Source of the DNA: Verrucomicrobiota bacterium
GTDB taxonomy: Bacteria > Verrucomicrobiota > Verrucomicrobiae > Chthoniobacterales > UBA10450
DNA: 10,333 nt
Direction of reading: 5' to 3'
Assembly (NCBI GenBank): GCA_005887855.1
Contig: VBQB01000072.1
Span: forward strand, 1 to 10,333
The notes below the pieces were generated by a model. The model saw only the letters and a list, made by a program, of their open reading frames with translations, searched no databases and was not told where the DNA came from. This document shows positions 1 through 9,071 of the stretch, in pieces. Positions within the stretch are counted from its first letter, which is position 1, and each line of letters begins with the position of its first letter. Both the position numbers and the translations under genes were made by a program.

Positions 1-66
1 CTGCTTGGGGAAGACAGGCAGCGCTGCCGCGATGCCGTATAATACACCTTTGATGTTGATGCCGAA
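1..66 (-). pseudogene. SDR-family oxidoreductase fragment (truncated, runs off left edge)
   Basis: Read on the minus strand from 66 down to 1, the 22 codons give FGINIKGVLYGIAAALPVF followed by PKQ. This resembles the segment of classical short-chain dehydrogenases in which the conserved Asn (as in NxxG) is followed by a Gly and the helix that precedes the catalytic Ser. An in-frame TGA at 67-69 sits immediately upstream, and I see no SDR N-terminus in any frame to the right, so the 5' half of the gene is missing. The downstream part lies outside the window. The match is short and recognised by eye only. It fits the adjacent fragments in being a minus-strand gene end without its beginning. 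Confidence 0.4.
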
Positions 67-114
67 TCAGCACAAGTATTTGTAAACGAGTGAATCGTCG
101 CCACATCAGCACCT

Positions 115-528
115 TCATTCTTCAAGCAAGAACCTGCGCATTTCTCGAACGACCAACGCTTCTTCTACTATGAACAGGTAGTGGTTAGTGTCATGCAGTT
201 CGATGACTCGCGAGTTCTTCACGCCAGAGCGAAAGCGCTGGATTGCGCCTTCCATCCAGTTCGCGAGCGACTTGATGGTGGGCGGCGGAGCAACGCCGGG
301 AGGCGGATTAATCAGGCGGCCGTGCTCGACAATTTCTTTAAGTTGTGAGCCGTCGAGCGTTTCAAATTCCAGCAGTGCCTTTGCGATTGTCTCGAGCTTG
401 TCGCGATTCGCAATGAGCGTTGTCTTCGCCAGTTGATACCCGTCATCGAGTAGTTTTTTCACTTCCTGGTCTATCTGCTCGGCAGTCGCCTCGCTGTAAT
501 CGCGGGCGCGCGAGATGTCTCGGCCTAG
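115..528 (-). pseudogene. Chimeric remnant: FtsH C-terminus fused to alpha/beta-hydrolase C-terminus
   Basis: The open frame runs from a TAA at 529-531 to the TGA at 115-117. The first ~83 codons (528 to about 280) read LGRDISRARDYSEATAEQID and continue through NRDKLETIAKALLEFETLDG. This is the end of the M41 peptidase domain of the membrane protease FtsH, including its Pro-rich tail (INPPPGVAPPP). The last ~54 codons (about 279 to 118) contain the stretches WMEGAIQRFRSGVKNSR and ELHDTNHYLFIVEEALVVRE, typical of the C-terminus of an alpha/beta hydrolase, with the catalytic His in the DTNHY motif. The FtsH AAA domain and HEXXH zinc site are absent, as are the hydrolase nucleophile elbow and oxyanion region, so neither half can be catalytic. 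A GTG at 460-462 could start a 115-aa peptide, but I see no good ribosome binding site. The most likely reading is two gene ends fused by deletion. FtsH identity is confident; the hydrolase assignment is by motif only. Confidence 0.72.
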
Positions 529-538
529 TTAGACCTAT
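526..538 (+). repeat. Left copy of a 13-bp perfect inverted repeat
   Basis: TAGTTAGACCTAT at 526-538 is exactly reverse-complementary to 1170-1182. The two copies enclose the DUF1579-like gene. This copy begins exactly where FtsH similarity stops (the Leu codon of LGR is 526-528). Confidence 0.7.
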
Positions 539-553
539 TTCGCAGCGAACGTG

Positions 554-1171
554 CTATCGAGTCAGCTCGCAAATCCAGTTTGTTTCCCACGTTTTACCAC
601 CATCGGGCGAAAAGGACTGTTCCATCCGCGCCGATTTCGGCGAGATATTCAACCAGACGTAGCGCACCAGAATCGAGCGCCCCTTATATTGTTCCTGATC
701 GTAGAACTCGCCACGATTGCCGGCAAATTGACCAACAACCGGCGGTAGGTTGAGGGCGCCTTTGTCCAAGTCCAGAAGGTAGATACTCCACTGATGCGAG
801 TCCGAATTGTATAACCTGAGCGTTTGACCTTTGATGTGCAGGTGTTTCTCGGGATTGTCGACCTCGAACTCCTCAAAGTTCGCATTGCTGTCAAGGATCT
901 TCTTGTGATTCGAGATGCCGTCATACTCAACCCAAGTGGTCGAACCGACCAGACGATCGGGCAGCCGGTGAACGTGAGCCTTCCAATTACCGATGAGGAA
1001 GTCGAAGTCGTGGGCTCCGTCGCGCAGCGGGGAAGCTTGCGCCGATACTGCTGAAGGTTGCGACGGCTGCTGTTGTGACGTGGATACGCCAGGAGCCGGC
1101 GATTCTTGCGCTGTCGATGACAACAAACTCAGTTGCAGTGTAGCAAGCAAACAAATCGGACACGGTTTCAT
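554..1171 (-). CDS. Secreted DUF1579-like protein of unknown function
   Basis: The 205-aa product begins with a signal peptide: a short basic start, a hydrophobic core at about residues 6-18, and a likely cleavage after Ala21 (STA|QE). A Ser/Gln/Pro/Ala-rich linker follows to about residue 50. The globular part starts with DFDFLIGNWKAHVHRL and includes GSTTWVEYDG, LRLYNSDSHQWSIYLLD and the closing SFSPDGGKTWETNWICELTR. This pattern matches a family of exported beta-barrel-like proteins related to DUF1579, often annotated hypothetical; their biochemical role is not known to me. The length is normal and the C-terminus looks complete. ATG at 1169-1171 is the only start that gives the signal peptide; no clear Shine-Dalgarno precedes it. 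It is separated by 112 bp from the end of glnA on the same strand. A perfect 13-bp inverted repeat brackets it, with the right copy overlapping the start codon. Confidence 0.75.
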   Translation of the reverse strand: MKPCPICLLATLQLSLLSSTAQESPAPGVSTSQQQPSQPSAVSAQASPLRDGAHDFDFLIGNWKAHVHRLPDRLVGSTTWVEYDGISNHKKILDSNANFEEFEVDNPEKHLHIKGQTLRLYNSDSHQWSIYLLDLDKGALNLPPVVGQFAGNRGEFYDQEQYKGRSILVRYVWLNISPKSARMEQSFSPDGGKTWETNWICELTR

Positions 1172-1182
1172 AGGTCTAACTA
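1170..1182 (-). repeat. Right copy of the 13-bp perfect inverted repeat
   Basis: ATAGGTCTAACTA at 1170-1182 is the reverse complement of 526-538 and overlaps the last two bases of the DUF1579-like start codon (1169-1171, minus strand). Confidence 0.7.
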
Positions 1183-1190
1183 TGATTAGA

Positions 1191-1220
1191 GGAATGTTCG
1201 TAATTAAAGGCGAACATTTC
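1191..1220 (-). other. Hairpin in the glnA 3' spacer
   Basis: AATGTTCG (1193-1200) pairs with CGAACATT (1211-1218) around a 10-nt AT-rich loop, and outer G-T and G-C pairs could extend it. It lies downstream of the glnA stop and upstream of the DUF1579-like start. No U-run follows on the minus strand, so it is not a standard intrinsic terminator. A second short stem is possible at 1233-1238 with 1253-1258 (GGTTGC/GCAACC). I see no convincing terminator between the two genes. Confidence 0.35.
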
Positions 1221-1283
1221 TTCGTCTAATTCGGTTGCAATTTTCGGCCAAGGCAACCACTCAAGCTGGGGGCGCTCTCAAGA

Positions 1284-2636
1284 TCACACGTCGTAGTACA
1301 TCGCAAACTCATAAGGATGAGGCCTCAACCGGAGGGCGTCGTATTCTTTTTGTTTCATGTCGATCCAGTTGGCGATGAAGTCTTCGTTGAAGACGTCGCC
1401 GCGCAATAGGAAGGAATGATCAGCCTGGAGCGCTTCGATCGCGCCGCGCAGTGAATCGGGCACGCTGGCGACTTGCGCGAGCTCTTCGGGTGGCAGTTCA
1501 TAAAGGTTTTTGTCGAGCGGATCGCCGGGATCGATACGATTCTGGATTCCGTCAAGACCGGCGAGCAACAGCGCGGAGAAGGCGAGATACGGATTCGCGG
1601 CGGAATCGGGTGTGCGAAACTCGATCCGCTTTGCCTTCGGGCTGGCGGAATATGTGGGAATGCGAATAGCGGCGGAGCGATTGCGCGCAGAGTATGCGAG
1701 ATTGACCGGCGCTTCGAATCCCGGCACGAGGCGCTTGTAGCTGTTCGTTGTCGGATTGGTGATGCAGGTAAGGGCGGGCGCGTGTTTCAAAATTCCGCCG
1801 ACAAAGAACAGTGCCATCTCGCTCAGTCCCGCGTAACCGTTCCCAGCGAACAACGGTTTGCCATCTTTCCAGAGTGACATGTGCGTGTGCATGCCGGACC
1901 CGTTGTCGGCAAAGAGCGGCTTCGGCATGAAGGTGACGGTCTTGTTGTGCTTCTTTGCGACGTTGCGAATGATGTATTTGTAATACTGCATCGAATCGCC
2001 CATCACTTTGAGGGGCGCGAAACGGACGTCGATCTCTGCCTGGCCGGCCGTGGCTACTTCGTGATGCTGTTTGTCGATTGGAACACCTGCTTTCTCGAGC
2101 TCGAGCGACATCTCGTTGCGGATGTCTTGCAAGGTGTCCATCGGTGGAACCGGAAAATATCCCTCCTTCGCTCGAATCTTGTAACCGAGATTCGGAAATT
2201 CCTCTCGCGCGCTGTTCCAATGGCCTTCGACGCTGTCAACGAGATGGAACGAGGAGTTGGCCGTGTAGCTAAAGCGCACTTCGTCGAAGATAAAAAACTC
2301 AGCTTCGGGTCCGAAGAACGCGGCATCGGCGATGCCGGTGCTCTTTAAGTAGGCCTCGGCTTTCTCAAGCGTCGGTTCTGCGTTGAAGATGTCGATCCAC
2401 GCCGTCGTGGGATCGGGAATGACGAGCATATCGGACGCGTTGATCACCTTCCATCCGCGAATGCTCGATCCGTCGAAACCGAGTCCCTCGGTAAAAATGT
2501 CTTCGTTATATTCGGTAAGCGTTGTCGTGAAATGCTGCCAGGTTCCGGGCAGGTCGGTGAATTTGAAATCCACGAGTTTCAGCTCGTGGTCTTTGATCAT
2601 TTTGCTAACGTCGGATGGGGTTTTTTCTTTTGCCAT
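1284..2636 (-). CDS. glnA: Type I glutamine synthetase, with an internal in-frame deletion
   Basis: The enzyme joins ammonium to glutamate with ATP hydrolysis, as a cytoplasmic dodecamer. Visible family motifs, by residue: [11 protein letters not shown] (51-61), [11 protein letters not shown] with metal-ligand Glu111 and Glu113, [11 protein letters not shown] (191-201), [12 protein letters not shown] (245-256), [17 protein letters not shown] (294-310), YSARNRSA (315-322) and RIEFRTPD (337-344). Tyr379 in NLYELPPEE corresponds to the adenylylation site of enterobacterial GSI. The protein is 450 aa, while close relatives are about 470. The shortfall is concentrated after residue 90: IFNAEPTL runs straight into [11 protein letters not shown], so the usual segment carrying a CDxxDP...RDPR-type motif is missing. 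That segment joins the N-terminal beta-grasp domain to the catalytic domain, so activity is uncertain. ATG at 2634-2636 gives the normal N-terminus; no strong ribosome site precedes it. glnB lies 103 bp upstream on the same strand, suggesting co-transcription. Confidence 0.93.
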   Translation of the reverse strand: MAKEKTPSDVSKMIKDHELKLVDFKFTDLPGTWQHFTTTLTEYNEDIFTEGLGFDGSSIRGWKVINASDMLVIPDPTTAWIDIFNAEPTLEKAEAYLKSTGIADAAFFGPEAEFFIFDEVRFSYTANSSFHLVDSVEGHWNSAREEFPNLGYKIRAKEGYFPVPPMDTLQDIRNEMSLELEKAGVPIDKQHHEVATAGQAEIDVRFAPLKVMGDSMQYYKYIIRNVAKKHNKTVTFMPKPLFADNGSGMHTHMSLWKDGKPLFAGNGYAGLSEMALFFVGGILKHAPALTCITNPTTNSYKRLVPGFEAPVNLAYSARNRSAAIRIPTYSASPKAKRIEFRTPDSAANPYLAFSALLLAGLDGIQNRIDPGDPLDKNLYELPPEELAQVASVPDSLRGAIEALQADHSFLLRGDVFNEDFIANWIDMKQKEYDALRLRPHPYEFAMYYDV

Positions 2637-2652
2637 GTTCAGAGCTCAGCAG

Positions 2653-2687
2653 TTGGATGTTGAAGGTTGAATGTTGAGTGTTGAGGG
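2653..2687 (+). repeat. Degenerate heptamer array (5 x 7 bp)
   Basis: Five consecutive 7-bp units begin at 2653, 2660, 2667, 2674 and 2681. Each starts TTG, then has G or A, and ends in G; the consensus is near TTGAATG. The array fills a third of the glnB-glnA spacer. Confidence 0.65.
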
Positions 2688-2702
2688 AAAATTAAGAACT
2701 TG

Positions 2703-2730
2703 TTGTCATCCTGAGCGGAGTCGAAGGATC
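2703..2730 (+). repeat. Dispersed palindromic repeat in the glnB-glnA spacer
   Basis: The core TCATCCTGAGCGGAGTCGAA followed by GGATC is a sequence I recognise as recurring between genes in many environmental bacterial genomes, where its spurious translation reads CHPERSRRI. It has an imperfect dyad: ATCCT (2708-2712) against AGGAT (2725-2729). It lies 9 bp past the glnB stop in transcription order, where an RNA hairpin could act in mRNA processing between glnB and glnA. The recurrence is from memory and not checked. Confidence 0.6.
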
Positions 2731-2739
2731 GCGCCAGCG

Positions 2740-4046
<1,307 letters not shown>

Positions 4047-4106
4047 AATGCATGCGATGAGGGCCTGCGCGAACGCTACGGCGAGCGGGCGACGAGCGAT
4101 GCGGAG

Positions 4107-6671
4107 TTGATCAAGCGCCTTGATTACGAGTTGGACGTTCTCGAGAAGACGGGATTCGTCAGTTATCTGCTTATTGTTTGGGATTTCATTCATTTTGCCA
4201 AGGAACGCGGCATACCTGTCGGTCCGGGACGCGGTTCGGCGGCAGGTTCGATAATTGCTTACGTCCTTGGAATTACCGACATCGATCCGCTCCAATATGG
4301 ATTGATCTTCGAGCGGTTCCTGAATCCAGATCGTATTTCGCCGCCCGATATCGATGTCGATTTTTGCGAAGCGCGCCGGAGTGAAGTGCTCGAATACGTC
4401 CGGCAGAAATATGGCGAGCGCCGCGTCGCGCAGATCATCACCTTTGGGAAGCTCAAGGCAAAAAGCGTCGTGCGCGATGTCGGTCGCGTCATGGGGCTGA
4501 GCTATCGCGATGCCGATCGCATCGCCAAGATGATTCCAAACGAGCTCAACATCACTCTTGATTCAGCCGTGGAAAAAAATCCCGAATTGAAACGGGCGGT
4601 GAGCACGGAACCAGCGACCCGCCAGCTTTTTGATTATGCAAAAATCCTGGAAGGTTTGTCGCGCAATGCCGGCGTCCATGCCGCCGGCGTGGTGATCGCC
4701 GACCGCGATCTCTCGGATTACATCCCGCTTTGCCGCGACGTGAAAGGCAACGACGTCATCAGCCAGTATCCAATGGGACCGCTCAATGATCTCGGGCTCC
4801 TGAAAATGGATTTTCTTGGATTGAAAACACTCACCGTCATCGAGGACACACTGGCGCTCATTCACAAACGTGAGCCGGATTTTTTACTCAAGAATATTCC
4901 GCTCGACGATGCGGCCTCATTTAATCTCTACAACCGTGGCGAAACAGTTGGCCTCTTTCAAATGGAGTCCGGCGGGATGACGAATTTGTCGAAGCAGTTC
5001 GACGTAAAAAAGCTCGACGACATCATTGCCTTGATCGCGCTCTATCGGCCCGGCCCAATGGAACTCATTCCCGAATACGTGAAAGCGAAAAAGGGAATCA
5101 CGCCAATCAAATATCTGCATCCGCTTCTCGAAGAAATCTGCGCCGATACATACGGCGTGATGATTTATCAGGAACAGGTGATGGCTGCGGCGAGCAAACT
5201 CGCCGGCTATTCACTCGCTCAAGCCGATCTTCTCCGGCGCGCCATGGGCAAGAAGGACAAGGAGAAGATGTCGAAGGAGAGAAAGAATTTCATCGAAGGC
5301 TGCGCGCGGACAAACAAAATTCCAGAGAAGAAAGCAAACGCCATCTTCGATTTGCTCGAAAAGTTTGCCGGTTATGGATTCAACAAGAGCCACAGCGCGG
5401 CTTATGGCGTGATAAGTTATCAAACGGCTTATCTGAAAGCCCATTATCCGGTCGAATTCATGGCGGGGTTGCTTAGCAACGAAATCAACAACACCGATAA
5501 AATTTCGGTTTTCGTCGGCGAATGCAAACGCATGGGAATCTCGATCTTGCCGCCGGACATCAATCGGAGCGGTTTAAAATTCACTCCCGAATCTACTGTA
5601 GCGGCAGCCTATGACCGCCGTAGCCAAGACGACGGCGCTCACAGAGCGCCGCTCCAGCACAACGCCATCCGTTACGGCCTTGCCGCCATCAAACATGTCG
5701 GGACGGGCGCGATGGAAGCCGCGATTCGCGAGCGTGAGCGAGGAGGGGATTTCAGTTCGCTGGAAGATTTTTGTAGCCGCCTCGACTCACGCATCGCCAA
5801 TCGCAAAATGTTGGAAAGCCTGGTCAAAGCTGGTGCATTTGATTTTCTTGGCCGCGAGCGCGCCGAGCTTTTTGCCCGTATCGATGAAGCTTTGACTGCA
5901 TCTGCCGCTGCGTACCGGGACCGTGCTGCCGGTCAAGTTTCACTGTTCGATGAGACGACCGCGCCCACTACGTCGAGAAAGAGAGTGATCACTCGCTGGA
6001 GCGAACATGAAAAGCTTTCCTACGAAAAAGAGTTGCTCGGTTTTTATGTCAGCGGGCATCCGCTCGACGCGTATATCGATCTTTTCGCTGCAGGAAAGTA
6101 TCGATCGATTGCCTCGTTAGGTGAACTCGACGATCGCGCGACGTTCAAAATTGCCGGGGCGATTGTGGAGGTGGAAAAAAAGTTTACAAGAAAAGAGGGT
6201 AAACCGTTCGCGGTCGTCTGGGTCGAAGATTTGATGGATGTACTCGAGGTGGTTGTTTGGAACGAGGTTTATCTGAAGATTTCAGACGCGCTCGCGGCCG
6301 GACGCGTCGTTGAAATAAAGGGAACACTTGATAAACGCGATGACGCTCTTCGTGCTACGGCTCAGGACATCAAGATGCTTACGCCAGACAAAACCAATGG
6401 CGCGAGTGAAGGTTCGACAAGTACCTGCCAGGAACCGGCCGTGCTTTTGCAATTTTCTCCCGCGACCACGAGTAACGAATTGCGCGAGGTGCGCGAGATT
6501 CTCGTCAGCTCACCAGGCCGTCGTCCGGTTCAGTTGCTGTTTGATCGCGCGACCGGGAATTCCCTACGTTTGGATGTGGGCGCGGATTTCCGCGTCGACC
6601 TTACGCGTGACATCGAGAAAAAGCTGTCTCGCTGGCTGGTGACGCCCTGTTCCGAACGTCGAAACGCGTAG
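4107..6671 (+). CDS. dnaE: DNA polymerase III alpha subunit, polymerase piece (same frame as upstream PHP piece)
   Basis: This carries the catalytic body of DnaE. The open frame begins after the TGA at 4044-4046 and native similarity resumes at 4059 ([19 protein letters not shown]). The first usable start is a TTG at 4107 with no evident ribosome site. Counting from [17 protein letters not shown] (39-52), the palm acidic motif PPDIDVDF with Asp81 and Asp83, [11 protein letters not shown] with the third Asp at 235, [30 protein letters not shown], and [20 protein letters not shown] in the fingers. QVSLF (5934-5948) fits the internal clamp-binding motif. An OB domain ([20 protein letters not shown] onward) and a short C-terminal domain complete the normal architecture. 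Read through the TGA, the whole gene would be 1144 aa, slightly short for the family. A REP-like element is inserted in frame near residues 497-518. The gene is convergent with the AsmA-like gene 39 bp away. Confidence 0.92.
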   Translation: MIKRLDYELDVLEKTGFVSYLLIVWDFIHFAKERGIPVGPGRGSAAGSIIAYVLGITDIDPLQYGLIFERFLNPDRISPPDIDVDFCEARRSEVLEYVRQKYGERRVAQIITFGKLKAKSVVRDVGRVMGLSYRDADRIAKMIPNELNITLDSAVEKNPELKRAVSTEPATRQLFDYAKILEGLSRNAGVHAAGVVIADRDLSDYIPLCRDVKGNDVISQYPMGPLNDLGLLKMDFLGLKTLTVIEDTLALIHKREPDFLLKNIPLDDAASFNLYNRGETVGLFQMESGGMTNLSKQFDVKKLDDIIALIALYRPGPMELIPEYVKAKKGITPIKYLHPLLEEICADTYGVMIYQEQVMAAASKLAGYSLAQADLLRRAMGKKDKEKMSKERKNFIEGCARTNKIPEKKANAIFDLLEKFAGYGFNKSHSAAYGVISYQTAYLKAHYPVEFMAGLLSNEINNTDKISVFVGECKRMGISILPPDINRSGLKFTPESTVAAAYDRRSQDDGAHRAPLQHNAIRYGLAAIKHVGTGAMEAAIRERERGGDFSSLEDFCSRLDSRIANRKMLESLVKAGAFDFLGRERAELFARIDEALTASAAAYRDRAAGQVSLFDETTAPTTSRKRVITRWSEHEKLSYEKELLGFYVSGHPLDAYIDLFAAGKYRSIASLGELDDRATFKIAGAIVEVEKKFTRKEGKPFAVVWVEDLMDVLEVVVWNEVYLKISDALAAGRVVEIKGTLDKRDDALRATAQDIKMLTPDKTNGASEGSTSTCQEPAVLLQFSPATTSNELREVREILVSSPGRRPVQLLFDRATGNSLRLDVGADFRVDLTRDIEKKLSRWLVTPCSERRNA
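5597..5659 (+). repeat. Twin-hairpin REP-like element inserted in frame inside dnaE
   Basis: Two stem-loops sit side by side. Hairpin 1 is CGGCAGCC (5602-5609), loop TAT, GACCGCCG (5613-5620), imperfect by two positions. Hairpin 2 is CGGCGCTC (5633-5640), loop ACA, GAGCGCCG (5644-5651), perfect. A 12-nt linker separates them. Translation gives [20 protein letters not shown], which has no counterpart in DnaE: the family goes from LKFTPE almost directly to [11 protein letters not shown] recall near-identical twin hairpins scattered between genes in soil Verrucomicrobia; this is unverified. The insertion length preserves the frame. Confidence 0.75.
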
Positions 6672-6677
6672 AAATGC

Positions 6678-6711
6678 AGCGGCGCCCCACCCCGTCTTGC
6701 TAATCGCCGCT
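6678..6711. other. Weak dyad between convergent dnaE and AsmA-like genes
   Basis: AGCGGCG (6678-6684) and CGCCGCT (6705-6711) form a perfect 7-bp inverted repeat with a 20-nt spacer, in the 39-bp gap between the two convergent genes. Position suits a bidirectional terminator, but neither strand shows a U-run, so it is only a candidate. Confidence 0.3.
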
Positions 6712-8999
6712 CAACGAGCCGTTCCCCGCCTTCGCGGACGAGGGAGCGAATGCTGCGGTCGGGAGGACGCGCCGAGAATTAGCGTGTTGTTGTCGGATGC
6801 GGCGCCAAAACATAACGGGATCGTTCTGGTCGCAATATTTATTGGCTCAATCGTTCGATCACGGCCGGGTGGTTGAAGCGTCATTGTCCACCTTGATCGC
6901 AGAAGCCCACCACGAAACTCCATTTCATTAATCACTGGTGCGAGCGCTATCCCAATTGGCGAGAACGCGATTCGACCGACACAGTCGATTTGGCGGGGGG
7001 TTAAATCGAAGACCGGCAATGTGCTGGTTAAAGTGATCGTCGCGTTGGCTAGATCCTGAATATCGATATCACCGCTGAACGAAAGGTCGGCGTCTTTCGT
7101 ACTGGCGTGAAGAAAATCAATCACACCTCGTCCTCGTTCGATGCGCGCGCGGCCACTCAGTTCGGTAAGAGCAAACGACCCGTCTTCGAGTCGTCCATTC
7201 ATCAACTGTACTTCTAGATCAACTTTGGGCTGCTGTAATGTTCCGTTGGTCGACATACTGCCGCTCAAAGTTCCATCGCGGAAAATCTCCAGATCAAAAT
7301 ATTGTTGAGCATTGGGAAGGAAGACTGCTGGAAAATCAACCTTCACCACCACCGGTGAATCCAAGAACGTGTTCCAACTCCCCCCAATTCGGAGCGGAAA
7401 TTGAGCGTTGAGACTGATTGGTTTTGAATCTGCAATTGTTATGGAGCAGCTGCCATCCCAGACTCCCGAATTGATTGTGATCTGGGCGTTGGCTGAAACC
7501 GGTTTTGTGCGGATGATACCAGTTCCTAAGGTCGATAAGTATGGGCTGAGATCATTGATGACAACATTGATCGTCCCCGAATAATCGTGGCTATGCGACA
7601 TATCGATCTTACCTTGCGCACTGAGGGAGTCGTTCTTGCGCTGGAGATCCAACTGTTCAATCTCCAACTCGGTCGCTTTCAAATTCAGTTTTGCGTTCAG
7701 TGTGTCGATCGCGGTTGTGAAAAGTGTGAGAGATGCGCCCTCCAGTATGAGATGTCCGCCGATTTTGCGGTCGCGCGCATTCATCGCTCCGTCGATTGCG
7801 ATCGTTCCCGCGAAATCTCCGGGATCGGCGCCAAAAAGACCGGCGAAATCGCCGAGATTACTGATCGATGCGGAAATGTCGCCGCGAAAGTCCGGGCTGA
7901 GCCAGTCGGAAGAGTTGCTTGGGAACGAGGCTTCGCCGCTCAAAGTGAGCTGGTTTGCCCTTTGTTTGATATATAGTTGCTGAAGCTCGATTTGCCGATT
8001 GTAAAGGGCGGCGCCAAGCATGATCGCTTCGGCCGTGCGATTGCGCCAAGTGAGCCCAGTCAGTTCCGTCCAAAGCGACGCAGTTGCATGAGTCGGATCG
8101 TCTGGGTTACCGCGGAATGTGAAATTGCAGGCGTGAAGGAGACCTCCCACACGATCAGTGAATCCGATGGCTTCCGACGTTTGTGCGAGAGAAATATCAG
8201 TGGCCGATCCCGCCATTTTCCAAGTGGAATGCTGAGGGCGCCATTGATGCGAAATGCTCGCGCGAATTTTTCCGCCGAATGCATCGACATCGAATTCCAG
8301 TCCAACGCGCTGTTTGCTGACGCGCGACAAGTCAGCCGTGACGGATTGAAGGTCGAGGCCGCGCGTCAAACTCAGCCCTGCGAGGGTGAGGCGATTGCCC
8401 TGCCAACTGGTCGCACCGCGCAGGCGCGAAAAAGTTTGGCGAAACCACGGCGATGCAATCATGATCTCGTCAGCACTGAAGCGACCAGCTTCGGTTTCAC
8501 TTGCGGACAAAATTGCGCTTCGCAGCAAAATCACAGTTGGCCCGTCTTCGAAGCGCAGATTCGAGCTGCCGACGCTGACGTTCTCAGGAAGCAGATTGTG
8601 CAGCGTCGTCCAGGCGCGCTGGCTCAATGCTCGCCCTGATGGATTCTTGCGACTGAGCTCCCCATGCAATTGTCCAATCGAAAGGTTGTGAACAGCTCGT
8701 CCCCGAGCGTGCAGCAGGATTCTCTTGAGATTCAAGTCGACGCTCGCTTCCGTCGCAGTGAGATCGATGCTGAATGCGTTTTCGCGCGTGCTCGTGACGC
8801 GAAGGCCACTAATCACAACCGGACGCAGAAACGGCGCGTCGATCTTGTCAAACTTAACAACGAGCCCTTCTTGCCGCGCCTTCCGCCAGAGCCAAAAACG
8901 AACACCATTGGAAACAGCAAAAGGTGTCAACCAAATCCCGAGCAGCACTGTCAGAAGGATCAGCAGGCTGGCGAATAAGAATCGAGTCTTGAACGGCAT
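6711..8999 (-). CDS. AsmA/TamB-like membrane-anchored protein
   Basis: The 762-aa product starts with one hydrophobic anchor (FLFASLLILLTVLLGIWLTP, about residues 8-27). The rest is a long periplasmic region rich in short beta strands with alternating hydrophobic residues and the recurring pattern of AsmA-type proteins: DLNLKRILL, LSGEASFPSN, GDISASISNLGDFAGLF, GTINVVINDLSPYL, GTLQQPKVDLEVQLMNGRLE and SFSGDIDIQDL. Members of this superfamily form beta-taco bridges thought to carry phospholipids to, or help build, the outer membrane. Which branch this belongs to is not clear. The length is mid-range. The last ~16 residues (RPQHSLPRPRRRGTAR) are strongly basic and look like a non-native tail reaching into the convergent gap. 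ATG at 8997-8999 directly precedes the anchor. The DUF4230 gene lies 88 bp upstream on the same strand and may be co-transcribed. Confidence 0.78.
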   Translation of the reverse strand: MPFKTRFLFASLLILLTVLLGIWLTPFAVSNGVRFWLWRKARQEGLVVKFDKIDAPFLRPVVISGLRVTSTRENAFSIDLTATEASVDLNLKRILLHARGRAVHNLSIGQLHGELSRKNPSGRALSQRAWTTLHNLLPENVSVGSSNLRFEDGPTVILLRSAILSASETEAGRFSADEIMIASPWFRQTFSRLRGATSWQGNRLTLAGLSLTRGLDLQSVTADLSRVSKQRVGLEFDVDAFGGKIRASISHQWRPQHSTWKMAGSATDISLAQTSEAIGFTDRVGGLLHACNFTFRGNPDDPTHATASLWTELTGLTWRNRTAEAIMLGAALYNRQIELQQLYIKQRANQLTLSGEASFPSNSSDWLSPDFRGDISASISNLGDFAGLFGADPGDFAGTIAIDGAMNARDRKIGGHLILEGASLTLFTTAIDTLNAKLNLKATELEIEQLDLQRKNDSLSAQGKIDMSHSHDYSGTINVVINDLSPYLSTLGTGIIRTKPVSANAQITINSGVWDGSCSITIADSKPISLNAQFPLRIGGSWNTFLDSPVVVKVDFPAVFLPNAQQYFDLEIFRDGTLSGSMSTNGTLQQPKVDLEVQLMNGRLEDGSFALTELSGRARIERGRGVIDFLHASTKDADLSFSGDIDIQDLANATITLTSTLPVFDLTPRQIDCVGRIAFSPIGIALAPVINEMEFRGGLLRSRWTMTLQPPGRDRTIEPINIATRTIPLCFGAASDNNTLILGASSRPQHSLPRPRRRGTAR

Positions 9000-9013
9000 C
9001 GGTTGGCAAAAAC

Positions 9014-9048
9014 GTGAATCCTGATCAGTGAATCGTGATTAGTGAAAC
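9014..9048 (+). repeat. Heptamer array, left arm (5 x 7 bp)
   Basis: Five 7-bp units start at 9014, 9021, 9028, 9035 and 9042; two are GTGAATC and the others are close variants. The array lies in the 88-bp spacer upstream of the AsmA-like start. It contains TGATTAGTG (9036-9044), the perfect inverse of 9072-9080. Confidence 0.65.
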
Positions 9049-9071
9049 CGGTCCGGCGATCAAACACCTTG

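Noticed and set aside
70..114. Minus-strand peptide ADVATIHSFTN, faintly like the GAPDH motif TTVHSYTND
   Set aside because: Only about a dozen residues, frame closed nearby, no other GAPDH motif; chance similarity is likely.
1473..1877. Plus-strand frames inside glnA, with a 222-codon minus-strand alternative at 1552-2220
   Set aside because: Shadows of the glnA coding sequence, whose own frame has unambiguous motifs.
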